From assembly GCA_009699025.1 (NCBI GenBank), contig WLOZ01000014.1:1-14578 (forward strand): a DNA stretch of 14,578 nt, given 5' to 3'. Positions 1 through 8,472 of this stretch are shown here, piece by piece. Numbering within the stretch: the stretch's first letter is position 1; every line of letters starts with the position of its first letter. The position numbers were made by a program, and so were the translations under genes. Below the pieces are notes generated by a model that saw only the letters and a list, made by a program, of their open reading frames with translations, was not told the origin of the DNA and searched no databases. Source of the DNA: Actinomycetota bacterium. GTDB lineage: Bacteria > Actinomycetota > Actinomycetes > S36-B12 > CAIYMF01.

Positions 1-61
1 AGCCGTCTGCCAGACTCAATGTTTCGTCAGTCGTCTCCTCCGAGTCGGCGATCACCACGTG

Positions 62-66
62 AAAGG
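62..66 (+). promoter_or_regulatory. Ribosome binding site deciding the OTC start
   Basis: A purine-rich AAAGG-like segment ends 7 bases before the ATG at 74. The upstream in-frame ATG at 59 has nothing similar in front of it, so 74 is preferred. Confidence 0.5.
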
Positions 67-73
67 CAGCGCG

Positions 74-1096
74 ATGGCTGTGGACCTGCAGAACCGGGAC
101 TTCCTCCGGGAGCTCGACTTCACCCGGGAGGAACTGCAGTACCTGCTCGACCTCTCGAGCGAGCTCAAGCAGGCGCGTCGGGCAGGGCGCGAGCGTGCTG
201 TGCTGGCGGGCAAGTGCATCGCCCTCATCTTCGAGAAGACCTCCACCCGCACCCGCTGCGCATTCGAGGTGGCCGCCTACCAGCAGGGCGCACACGTCAC
301 CTACCTTGACCCCGTGTCGTCGCAGCTGGGCCACAAGGAGTCGGCCGCCGACACCGCACGGGTGCTGTCGCGCATGTACGACGCCATCGAGTTCCGCGGC
401 AGCGCGCAGTCAACGGCCCAGGAGATCGCCGACAACTCCGACGTCCCGGTGTACAACGGGCTAACTGACGAGTGGCACCCCACCCAGATGCTCGCCGATT
501 TCCTCACGATGCTCGAGTACGGTCGCGGCAAGGCAGCCCACGAGATTTCCTACTGCTACCTCGGCGACGCCCGGTCGAACATGGGCAACTCGCTGCTGGT
601 GATGGGCGCCATCATGGGGTCTGACGTGCGCATCTGCGCTCCTCGCGAGCTGTGGCCGTCGGCTGAGGTGCAGGCCGCTGCCTACGAGCGTGCCGCCGAG
701 TCGGGCGCCCGCATCCTGCTGACCGACGACGCCGACGAGGCACTGCCCGGCGTCGACTTCGTGGAAACCGATGTGTGGGTGTCGCTCGGAGAGTCGGCCG
801 ACGTGTGGAATGACCGCATTCGGCTGCTCACCCCCTACCAGGTCAACTCGGCCACTCTCGAACGAACGGGCAACCCTTACGTGCGGTTCCTGCACTGCCT
901 GCCCGCATTTCATGACATGCGCACCACCGTGGGGCGTGAGATCGGCGAACTGACCGGACTCACCAACGGGCTCGAGGTGACCGACGATGTGTTCTCGTCG
1001 ACTGCCAACGTGTCGGTCGACGAGGCCGAGAACCGGCTGCACACGATCAAGGCGCTGATGGTGGCCACACTCGTGGGGGACCACGGTCGCGACTGA
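74..1096 (+). CDS. argF: Ornithine carbamoyltransferase (long ArgF/ArcB type)
   Basis: Transfers the carbamoyl group between carbamoyl phosphate and ornithine/citrulline, in arginine synthesis or, run in reverse, in the arginine deiminase pathway; cytoplasmic, normally a trimer or a multiple of one. The 340-residue protein has the carbamoyl-phosphate motif STRTR (57-61) within [21 protein letters not shown] (135-138), the ornithine-loop segment DVWVSLGE (about 233-240, where E. coli has SMG) and the catalytic FLHCLPAF (272-279, Cys275). It aligns end to end with E. coli ArgF from memory, and this roughly 335-residue type in Gram-positives is often the catabolic ArcB, so biosynthetic versus catabolic role is unresolved. 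No other arg or arc gene is visible. Start 74 is chosen over 59 because of the AAAGG upstream. The next gene begins 33 bases downstream and could be co-transcribed, but a promoter-like hexamer lies between. Confidence 0.95.
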   Translation: MAVDLQNRDFLRELDFTREELQYLLDLSSELKQARRAGRERAVLAGKCIALIFEKTSTRTRCAFEVAAYQQGAHVTYLDPVSSQLGHKESAADTARVLSRMYDAIEFRGSAQSTAQEIADNSDVPVYNGLTDEWHPTQMLADFLTMLEYGRGKAAHEISYCYLGDARSNMGNSLLVMGAIMGSDVRICAPRELWPSAEVQAAAYERAAESGARILLTDDADEALPGVDFVETDVWVSLGESADVWNDRIRLLTPYQVNSATLERTGNPYVRFLHCLPAFHDMRTTVGREIGELTGLTNGLEVTDDVFSSTANVSVDEAENRLHTIKALMVATLVGDHGRD

Positions 1097-1118
1097 TCCT
1101 GGGCCTGCCCTCGCGAGT

Positions 1119-1124
1119 TACGCT
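1119..1124 (+). promoter_or_regulatory. Candidate -10 (TACGCT), possible leaderless start
   Basis: TACGCT fits the actinobacterial TANNNT -10 pattern and ends 5 bases before the GTG at 1130, where no Shine-Dalgarno sequence is visible. Transcription starting at the GTG would give a leaderless message for the first ABC gene. No good -35 is seen. Confidence 0.3.
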
Positions 1125-1129
1125 CAGGT

Positions 1130-2866
1130 GTGACTCCGCTGCTGACGAGATACCTGCGCCCCCATCGGGGGGTGCTGGTGGTGATCTCGCTGCTGCTGCT
1201 GGTGCAGGCCTTCACCAACCTCTATCTACCCAACCTCAACGCCGACATCATCAACAACGGCGTTGTGACCGGCGACATTGGGTACATCGTGCGGGTTGGC
1301 GGGGTGATGCTCCTCGTGTCGGCGGCCCTCGGTCTTTCGTCGGTGGTGGCGGTGTACTTCTCGGCGCGTACCGCCATGGCAGTGGGGCGCGACATGCGGC
1401 GTGACCTGTTTGAGCGGGTCGAATCGCTCTCGCTGGGCCAGGTGAACGCACTGGGCGTGCCCTCACTCATCACGCGGAACACCAACGACGTACAGCAACT
1501 GCAGATGCTCGTGCTGGTGGGGCTCACCATGATGGTGCTCGCGCCCGTCACCGCCGTGGGGGCCATCATCATGGCTGTACGCGAAAATGCACAGTTAGCC
1601 CTACTGCTCATCGTGGTGATCCCGCTCATGCTGGCGGTGATCTCGGTGATGGTGTTCCGGGCCATCCCGCTGTTCCGCGTGATGCAGGTGAAAATCGACC
1701 GGGTCAACCTGGTGCTGCGTGAGAACCTCACCGGAATCCGCGTGATCCGTGCGTTTAACCAGACCGAGCGCGAGGAGCGGCGCTTCGAGGGAGCCAACGC
1801 CGACCTCACCGACACCGCTCTGCGTGTGACCAGAATTTTCGCGTTGATTCTGCCGGCGCTGCTGCTGATCATGAACCTGTCGTCAGTCGCCGTGATCTGG
1901 TTTGGCGGGCATCTCGTCGCGGCTGGCGATATGCCCATCGGTAACCTCACCGCCTTCCTCGCGTACATCATGCAGATTCTGATGTCGGTGATGATGGCCG
2001 TGATGACCCTCATGATGGTGCCGCGCGCCGCCGCGTCGGCCGATCGCGTGAATGAGGTGCTCTCGACCCGGCCCGACATCCTCGACGGCGAGCTCCCGCT
2101 GAGAGTGTCCGAGACGCGAGAGGTGCGGGGCCTGGTTGAGCTGCGCGACGTGCAGTTCCGATACCCGGGAGCCCAGGACTCGATCCTTCAGGAGGTCTCG
2201 CTCACCTTCGCGCCCGGAACCACCAACGCGATTCTCGGCGGCACGGGGTCGGGCAAGACCACCCTGGTGAACCTGATCCCGCGGCTGCTCGACGCCACCT
2301 CGGGGGAGGTGCGGGTAGGAGGTACCGACGTGCGTTCGGTGCCGCAGGAGAAGCTGTGGCGTCGGTTCGGGCTGGTGCCGCAGCGCGCGTTCCTCTTCAG
2401 CGGCACCATCGCGAGCAACGTGCGCTTCGGCCGCCCCGACGCGACCGACGCTGAGGTGTGGCACGCGCTCGAGGTGGCACAGGCCGCCGAGTTCGTGCGC
2501 GAACTCCCCGACCTGCTCGAGGCCCCGGTCGACCAGGGCGGCGCCAACTTCTCGGGCGGTCAGCGTCAGCGGCTGGCCATCGCCCGCGCCATCGTGCGAC
2601 GGCCTGAGGTGTACGTCTTCGACGACAGCTTCTCGGCCCTCGACTACGCCACCGACGCGCGGCTGCGAGCAGCCCTCGCCAACGACACTGAGGGCGCGAC
2701 GGTCATTATCGTTGCCCAGCGCGTCAGCTCGGTGGTGGGCGCCGACCTCATCGTGGTGATGGACTACGGGCGGGTCGTGGGCCAGGGTACGCATGAGGAG
2801 CTACTTGAGACGTGTGAGACGTATCGCGAGATCGTGGCGTCGCAGCTCGAGGTATCGGCACCATGA
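1130..2866 (+). CDS. ABC exporter half-transporter, degenerate-site subunit
   Basis: Inner-membrane ABC exporter subunit of 578 residues: a six-helix transmembrane domain (about 12-300, hydrophobic stretches near 13-35, 54-76, 127-150, 155-176, 236-260 and 268-296) followed by one nucleotide-binding domain. Walker A is GGTGSGKT (370-377), the Q-loop is Gln418, the signature is FSGGQ (474-478) and the D-loop is SALD (502-505). Walker B ends in Asp-Asp, so the catalytic glutamate is Asp499, and the switch histidine is Gln530 (VAQR instead of AHR). These paired changes mark the subunit that carries the non-hydrolysing site in heterodimeric exporters such as TM287/TM288 and LmrCD. Its canonical signature would complete the active site of the partner, whose gene overlaps this one by 4 bases. 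The GTG start at 1130 gives the normal family N-terminus. Substrate unknown; drug or lipid export is typical of the family. Confidence 0.93.
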   Translation: MTPLLTRYLRPHRGVLVVISLLLLVQAFTNLYLPNLNADIINNGVVTGDIGYIVRVGGVMLLVSAALGLSSVVAVYFSARTAMAVGRDMRRDLFERVESLSLGQVNALGVPSLITRNTNDVQQLQMLVLVGLTMMVLAPVTAVGAIIMAVRENAQLALLLIVVIPLMLAVISVMVFRAIPLFRVMQVKIDRVNLVLRENLTGIRVIRAFNQTEREERRFEGANADLTDTALRVTRIFALILPALLLIMNLSSVAVIWFGGHLVAAGDMPIGNLTAFLAYIMQILMSVMMAVMTLMMVPRAAASADRVNEVLSTRPDILDGELPLRVSETREVRGLVELRDVQFRYPGAQDSILQEVSLTFAPGTTNAILGGTGSGKTTLVNLIPRLLDATSGEVRVGGTDVRSVPQEKLWRRFGLVPQRAFLFSGTIASNVRFGRPDATDAEVWHALEVAQAAEFVRELPDLLEAPVDQGGANFSGGQRQRLAIARAIVRRPEVYVFDDSFSALDYATDARLRAALANDTEGATVIIVAQRVSSVVGADLIVVMDYGRVVGQGTHEELLETCETYREIVASQLEVSAP

Positions 2867-4851
2867 GCATGCTGCGACCGGGGGGACCGGGCGCGCCGGG
2901 CGGAGCGCCAACCCGCGGACCGATGGGTGGGGGGCCACCCGGGATGTCGATGGTGCCCTCGGCCGAGCGGGCCCACGACTTCACAGCTTCACTGCGACGC
3001 TTCACCGACCGGCTTCGCCCCGAGCGGGCGGTGGTGGTGGGTGTGTTCGTGCTCGGAAGCGTGAGCGTCTTTTTCACCGTGCTGGGGCCGAAGATTTTGG
3101 GCAATGCCACCAACGTTCTCTTTGACGGGGTTGTGTCGCTGAGAATTCCGGCGGGCATGACTCAGGCGCAGGCGGTGGAGGCACTGCGTGCCCAGGGCCA
3201 GGACCGACAGGCCGACATGGTGGCGGCTATGACCCTCACTCCTGGCCAGGGGGTCGATTTCACGGCACTGGGACGGTTGCTGGCGCTCGCCGTCGTTCTC
3301 TACTTCGTGGGGTCGCTGCTGTCGTGGGCCCAGAACTACCTGATGGCCGGTGTCACGCAGCGCACGATGTACCGGCTGCGCGAAGACGTCGACGCCAAGC
3401 TCGGCCGACTGCCGCTGCGCTACTTCGACTCCACGCCTCGTGGCGACCTGCTCAGTCGGGTCACCAACGACATCGACAACATCTCCACGACCCTGCAGCA
3501 GACCCTGACCCAGATGGTCACCGCGCTCCTCACCGTCGTCGGCGTGCTGGCCATGATGGTGTGGATCAGTCCACTCCTTGCCCTCGTCTCAGTGCTCACC
3601 GTGCCCCTGAGCTTCGTGGCGACGATGCTCATCAGTAGGCGATCAAAGCCGCACTTCATCAACCAGTGGACGTGGACGGGCAAGCTCAACTCGCACGTCG
3701 AGGAAATGTTCTCGGGCCACGAGCTCGTGCGCGTGTACGGCCACCGCGACGAGGCGATCGCCAACTTCGACACCGCAAACGAGCAGATGTACGAGAGCAG
3801 CTTTCGGGCGCAGTTCGTGTCGGGCATGATCCAGCCCGCGCTCACCTTGGTGTCGAACCTCAACTACGTGGCCATCGCGGTCTTCGGCGGGCTCAGGGTG
3901 GCCAGTGGCGCGATGTCGCTCGGCGACGTGCAGGCGTTCATCCAGTACTCGAGGCAGTTCACCATGCCCATCACCCAAATCGCTGGCGTGGCCAACCTGC
4001 TGCAGTCGGGCGCGGCGTCCGCCGAGCGTGTGTTCGAGCTGCTCGACGCTCCAGAGCAGGAACCAGACGACGTCGACGCGGTACCGGTAGCCGACCCATC
4101 GGGCCGCATCACCTTCGAGAACATCCGGTTCAGGTATCGCGAGGACACCCCGTTGATCGACGACCTGAGCCTGGCCGTCGAGCCGGGCCAGACCATTGCG
4201 ATCGTGGGCCCCACGGGGGCGGGCAAGACCACGCTGGTCAACCTGCTGATGCGCTTCTACGAGGTTCAGGCCGGACGCATCCTCATCGATGGCATCGATA
4301 CCCGAGAGGCCACGCGCGAGCAGGTACGGCGCTGCTTCGGAATGGTGCTGCAGGAAACCTGGCTCGTTGAGGGCACCATTCACGACAACATCGCCTACGG
4401 CGCTGAGTGGGCCACCGACGATGACGTGCGCCGCGCCGCGACCGCCTCGTACGCCGACCACTTCATCCGCACGCTTCCTGACGGCTATCAGACGCGGCTC
4501 ACCGAGCAGGGAGAGAACGTGAGCGCAGGCGAGCGGCAGCTGCTCACCATTGCGCGCGCGTTCCTCGCCGACCCGGCGGTGCTGATCCTCGACGAGGCCA
4601 CCAGCTCGGTCGACACGCGCACCGAGGTGCTGATTCAGCGGGCCATGGCCGATCTTCGTCAGGGGCGCACCAGCTTCGTGATTGCGCACCGGTTGTCAAC
4701 GATTCGCAACGCCGACGTGATCCTGGTGATGAACAGGGGCAGCATCGTCGAGCAGGGCAGTCACGACGAGCTGATGGCGCGCGAGGGGTTCTACTTCGAT
4801 CTGTACGAAAGCCAGTTCAGTGAGAGCCCCGACGACGTCGCGCGAGGCTGA
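2863..4851 (+). CDS. ABC exporter half-transporter, catalytic-site subunit
   Basis: Partner of the preceding subunit; the ATG at 2863 overlaps the previous TGA (ATGA), implying translational coupling, with a GAGG 10 bases upstream. The 662-residue protein has an unusual N-terminal extension rich in Gly, Pro and Met (about 1-30), a transmembrane domain (about 50-380) with an extra hydrophilic segment of some 40 residues between the first two helices (about 93-135), and a complete nucleotide-binding domain: Walker A GPTGAGKT (449-456), Q-loop Gln497, Walker B VLILDE with Glu578, D-loop SSVD (581-584), switch His609. Its own signature is VSAGE (553-557), not LSGGQ. That fits a heterodimer in which this signature faces the degenerate Walker motifs of the partner while this Walker B and His609 drive hydrolysis. 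Transported substrate cannot be read from the sequence. It converges on the kinase gene, whose stop is 24 bases away. Confidence 0.93.
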   Translation: MSMLRPGGPGAPGGAPTRGPMGGGPPGMSMVPSAERAHDFTASLRRFTDRLRPERAVVVGVFVLGSVSVFFTVLGPKILGNATNVLFDGVVSLRIPAGMTQAQAVEALRAQGQDRQADMVAAMTLTPGQGVDFTALGRLLALAVVLYFVGSLLSWAQNYLMAGVTQRTMYRLREDVDAKLGRLPLRYFDSTPRGDLLSRVTNDIDNISTTLQQTLTQMVTALLTVVGVLAMMVWISPLLALVSVLTVPLSFVATMLISRRSKPHFINQWTWTGKLNSHVEEMFSGHELVRVYGHRDEAIANFDTANEQMYESSFRAQFVSGMIQPALTLVSNLNYVAIAVFGGLRVASGAMSLGDVQAFIQYSRQFTMPITQIAGVANLLQSGAASAERVFELLDAPEQEPDDVDAVPVADPSGRITFENIRFRYREDTPLIDDLSLAVEPGQTIAIVGPTGAGKTTLVNLLMRFYEVQAGRILIDGIDTREATREQVRRCFGMVLQETWLVEGTIHDNIAYGAEWATDDDVRRAATASYADHFIRTLPDGYQTRLTEQGENVSAGERQLLTIARAFLADPAVLILDEATSSVDTRTEVLIQRAMADLRQGRTSFVIAHRLSTIRNADVILVMNRGSIVEQGSHDELMAREGFYFDLYESQFSESPDDVARG

Positions 4852-4864
4852 CCCGCCCGCGCGA
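4838..4864. terminator. Weak hairpin between convergent genes
   Basis: A 7-bp GC-rich stem (4838-4844 pairing with 4858-4864) with a 13-base loop spans the end of the ABC gene, just before the convergent kinase stop. It lacks a T-run, so a role as terminator is only a possibility. Confidence 0.2.
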
Positions 4865-4875
4865 TTGTGGGTAGG

Positions 4876-6027
4876 TCAGTTCGACGCGACCTCGTCAGAG
4901 TGGGGGGAGAACGGCAGGTCGAGGGTCACCCGCAGTCCGCCCTGAGTGCGCACCTGCGCCTCGACTACCCCGTGATGGCTGGTGGCGACGGCCCGCACAA
5001 TCGACAGGCCCAGGCCGGTGCCTCGACCGATGCGCGCATGTCCGCGGCGAAAGGGCTCGAAGAGTGAGGCCACATCGTTCTCGTCAACGAGAGGGCCGGA
5101 GTTCTGGACCACGAGTCGACTAGTGCGGCGGGCTCCATCGCCCACCACGCTCGTGGACACGTGCACCCAGCCGCCCTCACGGTTATGCCGCATCGCGTTC
5201 TCGATCAAGTTCGACACTGCTCGGTCGAGCATGGCTGGGTCTCCCTCGGTGGGGGCAGTCCGCAGCATGTCGGTCATGGTGAGAGAAGCCGGGCTGATGT
5301 GGGCCAGGGAGTTCAGGCACAGACGCGCGCTCGCTGCGAGGTCGACAGTCTCGGTCAGCTCTGGAGGCTGCTCGCCTTGAGCGAGGGCGAGCAGCGACTC
5401 GACGAGGGCCTCGGTGCGGGTAGTGGCGGCGAGCAACTCGTCAATAAGCTCGTGCGCGTCGGTGCTGGTGTCGGGGTTGGCCCTCCGAACCTCGAGTATC
5501 GCCCGCTGCACGGTGAGAGGCGTGCGCAGTTCATGCGCTGCATTGGCGACGAACCGCCTTTGTCCGCTCTGCGCGCTCTCAATGCGATCGAGCATCGTGT
5601 CGAACGTGTCGGCCAAGCTCTTGATCTCGTCAGAGGGACCCTCAAAGTTGATGCGCTCACGGATGGAGGCGTCGGCGATATGTTGAATGCTCTCGGTGAT
5701 GCGGGTGATGGGGCGCACGGTACGACGGGCCACCCACCAGCCCATGACCACGCTGATCACGCCGTAGAGCACGGCGAGCCTCACCAACTGCTTGCCGGTA
5801 AACACGTTCCCGCCCAAGGGGAGGGTGAGGCCCCCTGTTGCGTTGGACAAGACGCTGTCGAACGGGAGGCTCTGCACGGCGGATTCGAGGGACAGCCGAT
5901 CGAGTAAGCCGGTTGAGGCGAGTACGTAGCCCATAAACGCCGTGACACACCAGAGCACGGTGAACAGCGCGGCGCTGTACGTGAGGGTCAGTCGAGTGCG
6001 AAGCCTCAACCGAGGCCAACTTCTCAC
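4876..6027 (-). CDS. Two-component sensor histidine kinase
   Basis: Membrane sensor kinase that should phosphorylate the regulator encoded just upstream. I start it at the GTG at 6027, which overlaps the regulator stop as GTGA and gives 383 residues beginning VRSWPRLRLR; longer starts would run far into the regulator gene. Visible parts: transmembrane segment 1 (about 13-37), a short outside loop of about 43 residues, transmembrane segment 2 (about 81-99), a HAMP linker (about 98-150), the dimerisation and phospho-acceptor H-box ANAAHELRTP with His165, the N-box with Asn273 and Asn277, a G1 box reading NSGP (309-312), an F-box-like LFEPF and the G2 box GTGLGL (336-341). With such a small outer loop it may sense a membrane or envelope signal. 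The ligand is unknown. Confidence 0.92.
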   Translation of the reverse strand: MRSWPRLRLRTRLTLTYSAALFTVLWCVTAFMGYVLASTGLLDRLSLESAVQSLPFDSVLSNATGGLTLPLGGNVFTGKQLVRLAVLYGVISVVMGWWVARRTVRPITRITESIQHIADASIRERINFEGPSDEIKSLADTFDTMLDRIESAQSGQRRFVANAAHELRTPLTVQRAILEVRRANPDTSTDAHELIDELLAATTRTEALVESLLALAQGEQPPELTETVDLAASARLCLNSLAHISPASLTMTDMLRTAPTEGDPAMLDRAVSNLIENAMRHNREGGWVHVSTSVVGDGARRTSRLVVQNSGPLVDENDVASLFEPFRRGHARIGRGTGLGLSIVRAVATSHHGVVEAQVRTQGGLRVTLDLPFSPHSDEVASN

Positions 6028-6677
6028 AGACGGTATCCGGCGCCCAAGACCGTCTCGATGAGCGCCGGCTCGCCCAGCTTGCGGCGCAGGGTCATCATGG
6101 TAACCCTGATGGCGTTGGTGAGCGGGTCGATCGACGCGTCCCACACCCGCGTTAGCAGTTCCTCGTGGCTCACGACTGCTCCGTCGGCCCGCATGAGTTC
6201 CTCGAGCAGGTTGAACTCCTTGCGGGTGAGTTCGATCGCCCTGCCGTCACGCTCGACCAGATGCCGGCCGGTGTCTAGGGTGAGGCCGCCCCTAGTAATC
6301 GTGGGGGGAGCGGCCACGCGCGACCTGCGGGCGAGGGCTCGCACGCGTGCCACCAATTCGGCGAAGGCGAACGGTTTCGCTAGGTAGTCGTCGGCGCCGA
6401 TGCTCAGACCCTGCACCCGGTCGGCAACGAGGTCAGAGGCGGTGAGCATGAGAATGCGGGTGCCAGGGTGCTCGGACGAGATGTGTCGGCAGACGTCGTC
6501 GCCGTGAACGAGTGGAAGGTCACGATCAAGCACGACGACGTCGTAGGCGTGCTCCGATGTTGAATCAATCGCATGCTGACCATCACTCGACACATCGACT
6601 GCCATGCCCTCACGCCGTAGGCCGGTGGCGATGGTGTCGGCCAGCACGTCGTGATCTTCCACTAGGAGAACTCGCAT
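6024..6677 (-). CDS. OmpR/PhoB-family response regulator
   Basis: DNA-binding regulator of 217 residues. The receiver domain (about 1-115) has the acidic pair Glu7/Asp8, phospho-acceptor Asp51 (VVVLDRDLP), Thr79 and Lys101 (KPF). The C-terminal winged helix (about 125-217) contains ELTRKEFNLLEELM and ends in the usual GAGYRL. The ATG at 6677 gives the standard MRVLLVED start; a GTG at 6695 in frame would add six residues without family support. The kinase gene follows with a 4-base overlap, so they form a cognate pair. The GH3-family gene ends about 70 bases upstream on the same strand. Direct repeats in that gap could be its own binding site, but this is untested. Confidence 0.93.
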   Translation of the reverse strand: MRVLLVEDHDVLADTIATGLRREGMAVDVSSDGQHAIDSTSEHAYDVVVLDRDLPLVHGDDVCRHISSEHPGTRILMLTASDLVADRVQGLSIGADDYLAKPFAFAELVARVRALARRSRVAAPPTITRGGLTLDTGRHLVERDGRAIELTRKEFNLLEELMRADGAVVSHEELLTRVWDASIDPLTNAIRVTMMTLRRKLGEPALIETVLGAGYRL

Positions 6678-6702
6678 AGACGTATGGTGACACACAGACG
6701 TA
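6678..6702 (-). repeat. Direct repeat TACGTCT upstream of the regulator
   Basis: The heptamer TACGTCT (minus strand) occurs at 6678-6684 and 6696-6702, 18 bases apart, directly before the regulator start. Tandem short boxes are typical targets of OmpR-type regulators, so autoregulation is possible, but the 18-base period is not the common 11. Confidence 0.3.
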
Positions 6703-6727
6703 AGTGAAACTGCCGTTTAAGTCCTTT

Positions 6728-6745
6728 GCGACAAGCGAAAAGCGA
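6728..6745. repeat. Three GCGA motifs at 7-base period
   Basis: GCGA appears at 6728, 6735 and 6742 (plus strand), an exact 7-base period, between the GH3 stop and the regulator start. It may be a protein-binding array or chance in GC-rich DNA. Confidence 0.3.
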
Positions 6746-6746
6746 C

Positions 6747-8438
6747 TCAGTCCGGCGTCAGAGCCGATGACATCAGGGCCACGGTGGTGAGGGAAGGATG
6801 GGGAACCTCCAGCACGATCAGGGGCAGTTTCACCTGTGAGCGTGAAACTCCCGCGCCGGTGCGCGTGGCATACAACTGCTCCTGCCAGCCGGAAGCCATC
6901 ACCAGGGTGCGCGACGGAGCGATGAGCCCCTGCCCGCGGAAGTACGGATAGATCATGCCGGTGCGCGTGAGTGCAGCCTCGGTGATGTCGGCGAGGTTAG
7001 CTGGCGGCGGAGCGGACGCGGGGTCAAGCTCGAGGCAGACGTCGTAGCCATGTCGGTCGAGGTCGGTCACGACGCAGTAGTGGCGCACGGTCAGCCCCGC
7101 CTGGAGCAGGGCTGCGTCGATCTCGCGCATCAGTTCTGACCCCGCGATCTTTTCTCCGGCGACGTTTCCGACGTCGGCGCCCTTCGACTCGAACACGATG
7201 TGGGGCGAGCCTCCGGTGAACCCGTCGACCCGCACGATGTCGTGGATGTCGTATCGGTAGAGCCCCGAGTACGACGTTGTCACCAGTCGGTAGCTCGCGC
7301 CGTCACTCACCTCGTGGGCAAGCAGTGGGTCTCCGCCGTCGAGCGGCACGAATTCGAGGAACTGCGCGTGCAATGCCAGTGGACCGGCCGACACACCCGG
7401 GTTGAGGGGCACATTGAAGCGTCCCTCGCTGGCGCCGTAGCCGATGTCGAAGGTGGTGACTCCACTAGGTGCGTGGGGAAGAAGGTCCGCCATGTAGCGA
7501 CCCACCGAACCTGACAGCCAGAAGATGAGGGCGGCGAGGTTTGGCCACGCGGCAGCGGCGTCGAGATGACCCCGCTCGGCGATCGCGGCATCGAGCGCGT
7601 CGGCCCGCGCGGGGTTGGGGCGCTGGGTGAGCGACGCTCGGAGTTCTGGCTCGAGGGTGATCGACGGGGTGATCGTGCCGTGGCGGATGTCGCTGATCAG
7701 GTCGTCGCGTCGTGCGTCTGCGGCTTCGAGGAGCGTGATCAGCCGGCCCGCGTTGTTACCACGAATCGCTCTCACGTCGGCGCCGAGGGCACAGAGCAGA
7801 ATCAGATAGTCGACATCGTGTTCGTGGTCGACCCGCTCGAGGATGGAGAGGGGATAGGCCAGACGGCTAGGCCCCAGCGGCGGCGACAGGGTGAGGTTGC
7901 TGCCTGACGCACTGCCGAACTCGATTCCGCTGGGGGTTGTCCCGAACACGCGTCGGTTGGCGAAGGTGAGGATCGCGCCCTCGTCGCGCAGCGAGGGTAC
8001 GTGCGGAACTACTGCCGCGATGCGCAGGTCGCTGGTGGCGCGCTTGGCGGCTAGTCCTGCTGCAGACTCGGGAATGAGCTTGGAGAACCCGGTGGTGCCA
8101 CTCGTGAGGACGAAAAACTCGGGAGCGCCGGGGAAGGTGAGGTTGGTCTCGCCCTCCTGCATTCGTTCAGAGACCGCCTCATAGTCCGACCACTCGGTAA
8201 GCGGAACGCGGGCGCGGAAGTCATCAACCGATCGCACTCCCGAGAAGTCGTGGGCACGTCCCCACTCGGTGTCGGCCGAGCGGCCCACGATGTCGAGCAG
8301 GGTCTCGAGTTGAGTCTCGGGCGCTGCCTGGCACTGGTCGAGGTAGGTGGGCAGCGGGTCGGCACCTGCCGCGAGGAGTCGCTGGTTCGGAGTCACAGCA
8401 AAGACTGTACTGACGTGTCGAAGCAACCCGATCAGCAC
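6747..8438 (-). CDS. GH3-family acyl-acid amido synthetase
   Basis: A 563-residue member of the GH3 branch of the adenylating-enzyme (ANL) superfamily, usually 550-600 residues. Plant GH3 enzymes activate a carboxylic acid such as auxin or jasmonate with ATP and join it to an amino acid. Visible motifs are the phosphate-binding loop TSGTTGFSK (112-120), YGASEG (334-339), the YRYDIHD motif (394-400), the hinge region with Lys419 and GEK (428-430), and a C-terminal GVSRSQVKLP in which Lys537 matches the conserved Lys of the family. The N-terminal TEWGRAHDF (57-65) is also typical. No signal peptide, so cytoplasmic. Start GTG 8438 has GGGAG 10 bases upstream; an alternative GTG at 8396 has no such signal. 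It is divergent from the transhydrogenase-like gene, and the regulator and kinase follow downstream. Its acid and amino-acid substrates are unknown. Confidence 0.88.
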   Translation of the reverse strand: MLIGLLRHVSTVFAVTPNQRLLAAGADPLPTYLDQCQAAPETQLETLLDIVGRSADTEWGRAHDFSGVRSVDDFRARVPLTEWSDYEAVSERMQEGETNLTFPGAPEFFVLTSGTTGFSKLIPESAAGLAAKRATSDLRIAAVVPHVPSLRDEGAILTFANRRVFGTTPSGIEFGSASGSNLTLSPPLGPSRLAYPLSILERVDHEHDVDYLILLCALGADVRAIRGNNAGRLITLLEAADARRDDLISDIRHGTITPSITLEPELRASLTQRPNPARADALDAAIAERGHLDAAAAWPNLAALIFWLSGSVGRYMADLLPHAPSGVTTFDIGYGASEGRFNVPLNPGVSAGPLALHAQFLEFVPLDGGDPLLAHEVSDGASYRLVTTSYSGLYRYDIHDIVRVDGFTGGSPHIVFESKGADVGNVAGEKIAGSELMREIDAALLQAGLTVRHYCVVTDLDRHGYDVCLELDPASAPPPANLADITEAALTRTGMIYPYFRGQGLIAPSRTLVMASGWQEQLYATRTGAGVSRSQVKLPLIVLEVPHPSLTTVALMSSALTPD

Positions 8439-8472
8439 AGGGATAGTGCTCCCGAAGCCCCCACCCCTCCCT

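Noticed and set aside
461..1084. Long minus-strand open frame opposite the OTC gene
   Set aside because: It mirrors codon structure of a clear gene in GC-rich DNA and shows no family motifs; similar shadows lie opposite the ABC, kinase and GH3 genes.
5092..5103. Kinase G1 box reads NSGP and not DxGxG
   Set aside because: The NSGP variant is, to my knowledge, common in this kinase subgroup, and the N and G2 boxes are intact, so I do not call it inactive.
5161..5907. 248-codon plus-strand frame opposite the kinase
   Set aside because: The kinase on the other strand has all its catalytic boxes; this frame has none and is a shadow.
6028..6144. Longer kinase start adding 39 residues
   Set aside because: It would overlap the regulator by about 120 bases and the extra residues are unlike any kinase N-terminus; the GTGA overlap start is better.
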